Source: Miscanthus floridulus (lineage: Eukaryota > Streptophyta > Magnoliopsida > Poales > Poaceae). From it: DNA of 64,000 bases. Shown one piece after another: positions 33,261-42,384 of this stretch. The stretch is from the NCBI RefSeq assembly GCF_019320115.1, contig NC_089595.1, positions 112,174,461-112,238,460 of the forward strand, given 5' to 3'. Under the pieces are notes generated by a model, which saw only the letters and a list, made by a program, of their open reading frames with translations, made no database searches and was not told the origin of the DNA. Every line of letters begins with the position of its first letter. Position 1 is the first letter of the stretch. The position numbers and the translations under genes are program-made.

Positions 33261-34925
33261 TTACTGTAGCTTCTTTGGTGTCAACTTCTTCACTGCTCCC
33301 TTATTTCTTCTTGGTGTGCATTGTGGATCCACAGGCTCAAGTGGGAGGTCATCAACTGGCTGGCTGGGCTGGGTGTCCACTGTAATGGAGTCCTCATTGA
33401 AAGGAACCAGATGCACAGATAAGAGTGGGACTGAATCATTTGAACCAGTTCCAGACCTGACAGTCAACAGTATGCATTAGATTTCCACCTGGTTGAAATG
33501 AAAAGGATGAGGCAAAGAACAGGTACCTTGTAGACACACTAGTAGGAGCTGAGGTTGAACTAGTGGTGGCTGGTGCTGCACCCTTGTGTTTCTGTGAGGA
33601 GGTTGAAGAAGAGGATGACTTCCTCTTCCTTTTGTTATGGATGGCATTTGCCACTGCCTCATTGAATGGGAACTGCATCTAGGATGGCTGGGCCACCACA
33701 AGACTCATCTCTGTGTTGCTTGCTGCAGCCTTCTTCAACCTCTTCTTTGGTGTGCCCCTACAAAGGAAAATAGATTAGCTTCTGTGTATGCAAAGGAAAA
33801 TGATCAATGACAAGAACTGAACCAGGACTAGATTGTTCTAACTGGGCCTTAAACCTAAACAAATTATGGAAACTCTTGCCCCAAGGCCCATAAAGTTGAT
33901 CCATTGCAAGGTATTTACCTTTGTACACTTTCCTGTAGCTGATCTGAACCTTGTACAGATCCTTCAGCCTCCTTTGCAGCTCTTTTGCACCAACATTTCC
34001 ATCCTCTTTCAACCAATCAATTACCTTGCTGCACACCCAAAACTGACTAAGTCCTACACATGATCCTTGTCTCCTAGTGCTCTGGCAGCCATTTCCATGC
34101 TCATGTGGGTTCACCTTCACCTGGAAAAAAAGTTGAAAAGAAACACATGTTAGCAGCTAGGTACATGCAAGGAAAACAGGTAGCAGTCAATACCACAAAT
34201 TGAACTAACACATCACCTGAATGCCATGTCCATCAGCTGAAGTTGAGGCATGCAGTCTCCACGGGCATCCCTCATTCCTCAGAGAACAGTGCACCGTATA
34301 CCTCTCTGTATCACTCTTGTCAATTTCATAGTTGAACTCATGTTTAACAACATGACTAGCTAAAGCAATCTTAAAAGAAGCCATATCTAGGTAGATAGTT
34401 CCCACTGTCATAGGAGGGTCATCTTTGTCATATTCAACATCAGGAAATTGAAATTGCTCAGGCTCCCTATCAGCAACTTCCTCATCAGAGGATTCATCTA
34501 TTTCTACTTCCTCATCTTCCTCGTCAGAGGGTTCTGCTATGCTTGGAGAAATAATTGAAGGAGTGAATGGGGGCTCAACAGATTTCCTTGGGCTACCAGA
34601 CTCCCAATCAGGAAGCATAGGCTGAGTACCAGGACTATGATATGCAACAGTCAACAAGCATGTTCTGGTTGCCCTATTTTTTTCAAACATTGCTAGCATC
34701 TCTTGGTCATTGCGCACAGGTATGTGAACTTTACTATGCATGCACCAGTAAAACAATGTGGCTACATCACCATAGCTAGGAGGATACTTGTCAACCAAAT
34801 CTTTCATAAGCCCAGTTAACAAAGTTCTGTCTGCATCCACCACTTCATTCACAGAAACCACTTTGCACGACAATTGGGACCAACAATCCGCATTTCTAGG
34901 TTGTAACTACTGTTTGGGTCCATCC
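33261..34925 (-). pseudogene. MULE transposase, catalytic core deleted
   Basis: Minus strand, right to left. 34,873-34,205 encodes an acidic N-terminus (EEDEEVEIDESSDEE) and the MuDR-type DNA-binding domain (FKIALASHVVKHEFNYEID, CPWRLHAS). 34,120-33,758 continues with KVNPHEHGNG and WLKEDGNVGAKELQRRLKD, the region before the catalytic domain, ending near EQSSPGSVLVID. 33,770-33,261 then reads a Ser/Lys-rich C-terminal tail (KRKRKSSSSSTSS) and a final KKLTPKKLQ. The DDE nuclease and SWIM zinc finger expected between them (about 350 residues) are absent. Introns may separate the parts; the extreme N-terminus is unclear. Cannot be an active transposase. Confidence 0.75.
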
Positions 34926-35382
34926 TACAGATGAACAAGGAGCACGTAATCAATAAACCCTAAACACGATTCGGTAGCGTAATACACTAATGCAATCAAC
35001 ATCAATACAAGGAGGGGCGAAGTCAAGGAGGGAGGAGGAGTGGTACTCACCCTTCCCGGAACCAATCCGGCCTCTCGCCAAGTCCGTTCCACGGCATGCC
35101 TGCTCCGCCCGACCGTCTTGCTCCACGGGGCTAGGATTTCGAGGGCGGGCCACCAACACCGACTGCCGCCGTCTCCAGATCCGCCACCGCTAGGGTTCGC
35201 CGTCGCGTCCTCCCACGCTCGGGTGAGAGAGTGAGGAACGAGAATGGGGAGAGACTGAGAGAGAGGCTCGGGTGAGACTGAAGGAGATGCGGCCCAATAT
35301 GTCAGTGACCCAGAGGGCAAGGAGGATATTTTTCTAGCCCGGTCCCACATGTTAGAGCCGCCAAATGGCCAAAACCTAACAG

Positions 35383-35505
35383 AATGCCGACGGAATGGCG
35401 TGAGGGAAAAGAAAAGTTCGAGCGAGGGCATGTAGGTGACGACCAACTTTTGAGGGGTACGTAGGAGTGTGGCATCTTTTTTAAGGGTACACAGGTAAAA
35501 GCCTC
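35383..35505. repeat. MULE right terminal inverted repeat
   Basis: Ends GGGTACACAGGTAAAAGCCTC; inverted copy of 32,042-32,164. Confidence 0.95.
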
Positions 35506-35752
35506 AAGAAGACAATGGCAAAATCATTCTGGCTCCAATGACCATAGTTGGCCTCGGCCAGATCAAGAACCATGAGGACGTGGGTCTTGGTGTTGATCAG
35601 TGGGATTTGAGTTGGTGACGACATGCACCGGGGAAGAGGTACTGTCAGGAGTGGCGGCGCCATCGCCGGACCAGGAGGAGGTGGAGGAGATCATGCCAGC
35701 GAAGGAAGGGGTTGCAACGGAAGGCAGGAGGATCAACATTAAGCTGATACCA
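35506..35752 (-). pseudogene. copia gag, N-terminal half, with PBS
   Basis: Minus strand: PBS TGGTATCAGC (35,752-35,743, initiator-Met tRNA type), then a gag start reading INTKTHVLMVLDLAEANYGHW, the usual N-terminal copia gag motif (…NY..W). The reading continues after the MULE at 32,041. The remainder of the element (pol) is not found in the window. Confidence 0.75.
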
Positions 35753-35867
35753 TGTAATGTAGGAGATAAAAACAGGGAGTGCTGCAACACACATTATATG
35801 TTCATCATCAATGCACATGTACAAGAGGCCGCTAATGGACATTAGCTACACAAAATCGATAACACCC
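35753..35867 (-). repeat. short copia LTR or LTR remnant
   Basis: Next to the PBS, the minus-strand sequence ends CTCCTACATTACA. Reading outward, TG...CA ends could be 35,753 and 35,864, giving only 112 bases; it may instead be truncated by the insertion that follows. Confidence 0.4.
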
Positions 35868-37047
35868 TGTTGTTAGAGCATCTCCAAGTTTCCTATTTTT
35901 TCCTCCTAAAACTTGTAGTTTTACAATTCCTAAAAATGTATTAGGAGGGAAAAAAGAAAGCCATCTCCAAGAGTTTCTAATAAATTGCTTTTAAAAAAAT
36001 TAAATTTGGGTCTCACATCTATTTTTTGGCGGCTTTTTTTTTCTGTCGCCAGGCGTCACGGGGTGTGTCGAACCCCTCATGTCGCGACCTCCTTGCCGCC
36101 GCCGCCGTCAGTAGCAGCAGACAAGCACAACAGTCGGCCAGTAGCAGCAGACAAGCACAACAGCCACCAACAGGCAATCGTGCCGGTCTGTACCATCATC
36201 TGATGGACAAGCACATCATCAGTAGCCGGCCACAACCAGCCTTGGCAGGGCACAGCGAGCCATGGATGGCCACAGGCACAGCCGGCCATAGGTACCCATG
36301 GCGGCCACCGACGCTACGCGGTCATCAGCAGGCAAGCCATGGCCGCCCAAATCCAGACCACAGGTAGCTGGTGCCCAGCAGCGTTCTCTGCGGCGCCACC
36401 AAGCCATGGCCCAGGAGGCGAGAACAACAAAACAGCAACAGAGAGAGGAAGGACGCGGCTACCCAATTCAAACCTAGCGGCGGCGGCCTGCAAACCTAGC
36501 GACGGTGGCAAAACGAAACATAGCGGGGGCAGCGGCGGCAAGCTGGAAGACGCAGCGGTTGCCGTGCAGGAAGCCCGCGACGGCGTCGATCGTCTACGTA
36601 CTGACGACGTCGATCGTCTACGTACCGGCGGCGTCAATCGTCGAAGTTCTTTGGCGTGATGACGGAGACCAGCGCGGGAAGGATCGGAGAAAAGCGTGTG
36701 ACTCCAAAGCGCGAAGGCGGAAACCGCGCGGCGGAAGGATCCGTGCGACTCATGAGCCGCGTAAAGTTACGCAGAACTGACTCAGTTTTCGTAAGTGCCT
36801 AGGGATGGATTAGGAACTGTTGGAGAGAGATTTTTTCTAATTTTTCTAAAAATCAAGGGATTATTTACATATTTACCATCGTTATGATGTGAGTGGTATA
36901 AAAAGTACCTTGTCAGTGACTCATGTGTCAGTGACACAGTGTAAAATGTCATCCGTAATAATGATAAATATGTAAATGCACCAAAATCAAATATTACGAA
37001 AGTAAATAGGAAACTCCTGGAGATGCTCAGGAAAAAAAAAAAAAGAG
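35868..37047. mobile_element. inverted-repeat insertion with GC-rich interior
   Basis: Terminal inverted sequences AGAGCATCTCCAAG-TTTCCTATTTT (left, about 35,874) and AATAGGAAACTCCTGGAGATGCTC (right, ending about 37,028). The interior 36,040-36,770 is GC-rich and exon-like with small tandem repeats. A 12-bp sequence TCGATAACACCC flanks the whole at 35,856-35,867 and 37,048-37,059, and a run of 13 A (37,032-37,044) precedes the right copy. Best described as a non-autonomous DNA transposon carrying genic-looking DNA; the poly(A) and flanking repeat are unexplained. Confidence 0.6.
36109..36170. repeat. tandem duplication of a 30-bp GC-rich unit
   Basis: CAGTAGCAGCAGACAAGCAC occurs twice in a row. 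A second small array, GTCGATCGTCTACGTAC with period 24, lies at 36,574-36,650. Confidence 0.7.
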
Positions 37048-37059
37048 TCGATAACACCC

Positions 37060-37836
37060 CAACTACATACAGCCTGGCCCAATTAGCCTAACCTCGGCGG
37101 CGGCCAGGCCGGCGCTTCTGCGTCCCTCTTGCTTCGCCTCGTCTCGGCTCTTCCTCCGGTGCAGCTTGTTCCCGGCGGCGGACTCCTCGAGATTCGAGAC
37201 ACCGCTCCCCTTCAACCCCCAGTGCATGCATCCTTGCTACCGAGGCTGGTCTCCCCGCGCAGCAACCACCGGAGCTGAGCCGAGCCTGGTCCGCGCCGTC
37301 TCCGTCTCCGTGCATCTGCTTGCTCTGCCATTCCTCCCGCAACGAGTCCGCACCGGAGGTAAACGGTGGGTCGTCCCTTCCCGACCTTAATTACTTGATT
37401 ACTATGGTATATGATATGATTCTGGCCCTAACATTTTCCAAATTTTACTTTGGAAAAAAGGACGTGCAGGGAAGCTTGGTGGAGGTTGTGAAACTGCGAA
37501 AGAGTGTGGCGTTATTTTTTTATTAGCAGCTTGCAGCAGGACCTCTCTAGCAGTGGAGTATGCAAGCCTGCAGGATGATGATCTCTTGCCACATCACCAA
37601 ACTCATGGTATTATCAATTTTTTTTCTAAAGTTACCTGCTACGCCCTCAGGGCAGCTTCATTTTGGATGTGATTTGTCTGGACTCAGGAGTCCATATTTA
37701 AACATGGATCTACAACCTGCAAGATGAAAATGTCGCGAGCATTTCTTGGATATTAAATGGTTTTCATGTTTCCAGGAGAGAGGGGAAAAGAGAATAGAAT
37801 AAGCCCAACTTTTTATTTCTGAAGTATATAATAAGT
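37060..37836. other. no supported gene
   Basis: A GC-rich block (37,090-37,370) resembling a plant 5' UTR or first exon, then AT-rich DNA. Frames are short and match nothing I know. Confidence 0.4.
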
Positions 37837-38309
37837 TGTCGACAGAATATCGTCGGTAGTCCTCCGAGGGGTATTCCACGAAGGTAGATTGATCGGCAGA
37901 GGTGCGCGTAATCAAGAAGAAGAAGGCAACAGAGACACAAGAGTTAGACAGGTTTGGGCCATCTGCACGACGTAATACCCTACTTCTATGGTTTGTTAAT
38001 TTGTATTGGCTATCGTATGATATTGCGTGTGTTTTGAGGATGTCCCCTATCCGCATTATATAGCCGAGGGGTAGGTTAAAAGTCGGTTAGATCTAGAAGA
38101 TAACCAGTAAGTAATAACAGATTACAGGAATCACGGGATCGAGCATATCCTAACAGATCTCGTAGCATCTTCAGGATATTGCCCTTGATGTCTTGCAGTA
38201 CGTGCCGAACAGTACCGTGCACCATAAGTCTTCGTCTTGTGGGCTGAACCACCCCTGACGGTGTAGCCCATGTAGTCTGTCATGGGTATCCGGGGTCATA
38301 CCCCCCACA
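37837..38309 (-). repeat. 3' LTR of Tat derivative
   Basis: TGTCGACAGAATATCGTCGG ... ATACCCCCCACA on the plus strand. A minus-strand TATATAA lies at 38,056-38,062. Confidence 0.92.
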
Positions 38310-40480
38310 GCTAGTCCCTGAGCGCCTTGTATCCGCTGTGCAACGCCGTCTTGAGCTTATCCGAGCAGGTGTAAACAAAGCCGAGCAGTCAGACTCATAG
38401 TCCGACCACTCTAATGAGTCGTCGAGCAGTTGTGGACCGTAACCGACCAGCATAACTGTCCGACCGAGCCCGGGCTTACCTAAGTAAGGCTTGCCAGAAG
38501 GATATAAGGAGCTCAAGTTCAAAATCGAAAATTTCCTCGCTGTGAACCATGTGTGCCCACTTAGAGTCTGACCACGAGAAAGGGAGATAATCTTCTTCAA
38601 CTTTGGGAGGCACGGAGTCTTCCAATGAACAGATTAAAGAAAAACACACTCACCGGAATGTGAAGTGTGCCCACTTAGTCCCCGAGACTGACAGTAAGTG
38701 ACGTAGTCACGTGGTGCCAGGGTCCAGAAAGTAGAAGAAAAACAGAAGACCAGCCGAACGGGCAACCAGTCCACGGGCTGAACCCTGAAATGAAAAGCAC
38801 ACATTCACCGTAAGGTGAAGTGTGCCCACTTAGTCCCGAGCCTGACAGTAGGTGACGTGGTCACGTGGTGCCAGGGTCAGAAACAACAGTAACCAGGAAA
38901 AAAAGTCTCCAGTATGGTGAGAAATCAAATCATAATGATGACGTAGTCCCCGAGCCTGCTGGAAGATTTTGAAGATATCTTGTAGCAGGGTCAAAATTTT
39001 TTTAATGAAAGCTTGCCAACATCATCTGCCATGTACTTCACAAGATCCCGGACATGCTGCCCAAGATCAGCACCCTGATCCGAACAGCATGGAGCAACTT
39101 GATAGCACACCGATGAGACGTAGCAAGATCTGACCACCAAGGGAGTCCCCAGCTTAGCTGGCGACGCTTGCACGAAGAATCTGAACATCGAGGAGTCCCC
39201 AGCGTAGCTGATGATGAAGCCCATGCGATGAGCAGTCCAACCAACTGGTCGGCAACGAAGTGAACGCCGAGCAGGAGTGAGTGCCGAGCAGTCTAACCAG
39301 TTGGTTGGCGGTGAAGTTTGTCCGATAGGTGGTCCGACCACCCGGACGATGATCATCTTGTTCAGTCCCTGAGCGTAAGCTCGTTGACTGAACCGTGCCC
39401 CTGCGAAACAAATGTGTAGAATGAGTAGTACATGATGTAAAAATAAAATATATGAACTCCGGAGAAAAATCAACAACGGTGATAAAATAGCATATGCAGC
39501 TAGGCAATTAATTGGTGTGAACACTTAGTGTTATTCTGAAGATGTGTTTATATTTAATATAAACCGTCCGACTAGTTAGTGTGTAGCTGAGTCTCCAGCC
39601 CTAGCTAGCCTGTTAACCATAACGTGGGGCGCGGAGCCCGTGTGCGTGTAGGAAGAGCAGGGCGTCGCTAAGGAGCCGCTGTCGACCACCCCTAACGCAG
39701 AGGACAGGCGCTCGTACATGTGTAGGGAGAAGCCAGAGATAGGGCCGTCTTTGGGAACATCCGAGCATCAACATGGCTGTTCGGAGATTTGCCTTAGGCT
39801 TAGCTGTATGTCATCTTTAAGATGATATACATGAAAGAAAATCATTTGGAGAACAAACATGGACAAAACAGCTCGGAGAAATATTATGGAGATACATGAA
39901 GGTTGAGGAATATTTAGAAAAATGTTAAAGCATGACTTAGCTTTAAACAGAACATCTGGTCGGTGGCGTATAGCGTTATCTAGTCGGTGTGTACGAAATT
40001 GCTCAGCCCTCGAGCTTTCCGAACTGTCATCATGGCGACGGTTACGGTTGTCATCATTGCGACGTGGCAGGCGATCGGAGCGATTAGTCCGGGCGATGTC
40101 GTCCTTATGTTACTGGTCGGTGATGCGGGCAGCTCGCTTAGTGGTTCACTTGACGGCTCGGACGGTTCGTTTGACAGCTCGGATGGGTACGCGGAGTCAT
40201 AGGCGAACGGACGTAATCAGAGCCTGACGGAGTCAATCCGCGTGGGGAGGCGAAGTCCTTGAGCGTGTCCGACCGAGGCGAGGGCGCAGTCCAAGATCTT
40301 CCTTGCATGCCTGAGATACGTGAGGTTGCCAGCATCTTTGGTGGAAACACTGCTCCACATCGCGTTATCGTCGGCCGCCTTTCCTGATTGCTGGTTGTCG
40401 TGATCCACGGAAACGATCTTGCGTATCCGATCAGAAATCACGAGCAACAACAAGATGTGATTAGGTTTCTCCCAACCGAA
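38310..40480 (-). other. non-coding interior of Tat derivative with repeats
   Basis: Contains two near-identical units GAAGTGTGCCCACTTAGTCC ... GTCACGTGGTGCCAGGGTC at about 38,658-38,730 and 38,816-38,880, plus a weaker third (TGTGTGCCCACTTAGAGTC, 38,548), and many short AGTCCGACCA/GTCGAGCAG words. Such 3' repeats are usual in Tat elements. No pol sequence. Confidence 0.7.
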
Positions 40481-41362
40481 TCATGCAGACATACGGATAT
40501 ATCTGGAAGTATAATAACAATATTTAATTAGGAAGCGACTTGACTTAGCTTTCTTAGATTGCTTGACTCCGATCTTGTTGTCGAGTGTTGCGTCTGTTGG
40601 AGGCGTAGGGTTGGCGTTTTTGTTGACGCGAGCTGTGCGGTCCTCGTCGGTTTCTCCATCCCGTGGAGGACTGTCGATGCTGACATTAAAAATCCCGCCT
40701 CCACGGAAGGGTGGAAAAGGAGGTTGGACGACAGCGGTTTCGGCGACAATCTCCGTAGAGCCCTGGGACTCAGAGTCTGGATTTTCCTCTAGGATGGTGT
40801 GGAGGGATTCTTCGAGATGTTGGCCGATTTGCAGCATATTGATAGTCGGCGAGAGCTGGTCGGCGATCGGATCGGCGAGAGGATAGATGTCTCCAATCTG
40901 GTCGACGAATTTGTCCCTTAGGGCATCCTGATGGATGGTGGTCATTTCCCCTAGAGTTTCCTGATCGGCTTCCGATAGATCCAAACCGGAAAGTGGTCGG
41001 CGCCGAACCGGAGTGGTCAGAGCCAATTCCGTGAGGGAGAGGCAGTCGGCGAGCTTCTGGCCGACCTGATCGATGGATGCGATCAGATCGTCGTTGCCGA
41101 CCTGCTTTCTCGAGTAGCGGGGCAGCAGGCGGCGAGTTGTTGGTGAAGACGACCTCGGAGGCGGTTCTGAGATCGGATCTGCTGTTGCAGGCGTTGGTGT
41201 GGTCGGCGCAGAATCGATCTGCACCGGCTTGATGATCTCTCCGTCTCCGTTAGCATTGATGATCCAGGAGATCGATCCGATTGTAAAGATCTGGCTGGGC
41301 TTTAGAGATGACGAAGAGCCTGAAAAGTGTACCATCTTGTTCGTCATGGAAACAGCACGCAC
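40481..41362 (-). CDS. Tat-element gag N-terminal ORF (293 residues)
   Basis: Open minus-strand frame beginning 4 bases inside the PBS (MRAVSMTNKMVHFSG). It is Pro/Ser/Thr-rich and ends soon after FNVSIDSPPRDGETDEDRTA and RVNKNANPTPPTD, a motif common near the middle of Tat gag proteins. The capsid domain and zinc knuckle that should follow are missing, and the last ~25 residues read deletion-joined sequence. It stays open over 293 codons despite the deletion. Likely inert or a dominant partial gag. Confidence 0.7.
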   Translation of the reverse strand: MRAVSMTNKMVHFSGSSSSLKPSQIFTIGSISWIINANGDGEIIKPVQIDSAPTTPTPATADPISEPPPRSSSPTTRRLLPRYSRKQVGNDDLIASIDQVGQKLADCLSLTELALTTPVRRRPLSGLDLSEADQETLGEMTTIHQDALRDKFVDQIGDIYPLADPIADQLSPTINMLQIGQHLEESLHTILEENPDSESQGSTEIVAETAVVQPPFPPFRGGGIFNVSIDSPPRDGETDEDRTARVNKNANPTPPTDATLDNKIGVKQSKKAKSSRFLIKYCYYTSRYIRMSA

Positions 41363-41365
41363 GCT

Positions 41366-41382
41366 CCTACCTGGTGCGCCAA
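41366..41382 (-). other. primer-binding site of Tat derivative
   Basis: TTGGCGCACCAGGTAGG on the minus strand, directly after the 5' LTR end. Confidence 0.85.
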
Positions 41383-41383
41383 T

Positions 41384-41873
41384 TATCGACAGAATATCGT
41401 CGGCAGTCCTCCGAGTGGTATCCCACGAAGGTAGATTGATCGGCAGAGGTGCGCGTAATCAAGAACAAGAAGGCAACAGAGACACAAGAGTTAGACAGGT
41501 TCGGGCCGTCTGCACGACGTAATACCCTACTCCTGTGGTCTGTTGGTTTGTATTGGCTATCGTATGATATTGCGTGTGTTTTGAGGGTGTCCCCTACTCG
41601 CCTTACATAGCCAGGATGTAGGGTTACAAGTCGGTTAGATCTAGGAGATAACCGGTAAGTAATAACAGATTACAGGAATCACGGGATCGAGCATATCCTA
41701 ACAGATCTCGTAGCATCTTTAGGATATCGCCCTTGATGTCTTGCGGTACGCGCCGAGCAGTACCGTGCACCATAAGTCTTCGTCTTGTGGGCTGGACCAC
41801 CCCTGGCGGCGCAGCCCATGTAGTCTGCCATGGGTATCCGGGGTCGTACCCCCCCCCCCCCCCCCCCCCCCCA
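41384..41873 (-). repeat. 5' LTR of Tat derivative, with 24-base poly(C)
   Basis: Copy of 37,837-38,309. The terminal C6 of the other LTR is here a run of 24 C (41,849-41,872). The position equivalent to the TATA box reads TATGTAA rather than TATATAA. Confidence 0.9.
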
Positions 41874-42384
41874 TAAGTCCTTTTGGATGGCTCTGATTAA
41901 CACCGGGAAGCATTACAAGAGTTTGACAGTTGAAAGACACTACTTAAGACTGATGTGATCAGACGTGGTTTGGATTATTTTGATAGACACAAAGCACAAG
42001 TTTTTATGAGTATTTGACAAGTTGTGAGCCTCCACAGCAATCCGAAAAGGCGGAGCAATAGGTGACAGACTGTAGAAGTAGCCAATTGAAGACTCCAGAT
42101 GGCCTCTGAATGAAGAGCAAAATGTCTTTTACTACTTTGATTTTGGACCCTGCAATGAGCAACGGCACAATTTGAATCCGCCATTCTGAATCTGAAAGCG
42201 GAAAGTTCAAATCATCTACATGAAATGTGGTAGCGGCGGCTGACATCCAACAATCCATTTTGCTAGAACAACTAGAAAACTTTATTCTGGAACAAGATGA
42301 AGCATTTTGTGAAACACTAGCCTGAATAGCAAGAACCCACACAAGTCTCAGCCTGGATGTAGCAGACAGTAAGGCATCAGGACG
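41874..42384. other. 3' flank of the receptor kinase gene
   Basis: AT-rich, likely the kinase 3' UTR region and flank. The minus frame 42,004-42,342 shows no family resemblance. Confidence 0.4.

Larger units (their letters stand above)
32042..35505 (-). mobile_element. Mutator-like element (MULE), 3,464 bp
   Basis: Bounded by 123-bp terminal inverted repeats (32,042-32,164 and 35,383-35,505), starting GAGGCTTTTA and differing at only about ten positions, and by an exact 9-bp duplication. Inside are a plus-strand GRF zinc-finger gene and a minus-strand transposase gene with N- and C-terminal parts but no DDE catalytic or SWIM region. It is therefore a deletion derivative that would need a transposase from elsewhere. 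It interrupts an older antisense copia gag. Confidence 0.95.
37837..41873 (-). mobile_element. internally deleted Tat-lineage gypsy element with both LTRs
   Basis: Two direct LTRs (37,837-38,309 and 41,384-41,873) flank a 3.07-kb interior. The 5-bp duplication TAAGT lies at 37,832-37,836 and 41,874-41,878. Orientation is minus: PBS at 41,366-41,382 and gag-like ORF reading leftward. Protease, RT, RNase H and integrase are entirely absent, so it is a non-autonomous derivative. The LTRs differ at many positions plus a poly(C) expansion, so the insertion is not recent. Confidence 0.92.

Noticed and set aside
36026..36367. 113-codon GC-rich frame inside the inverted-repeat element
   Set aside because: Translation dominated by small tandem repeats; not recognisable as a protein.
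42004..42342. 112-codon minus frame next to the kinase gene
   Set aside because: Lies in the 3' flank, no family likeness, in AT-rich sequence.
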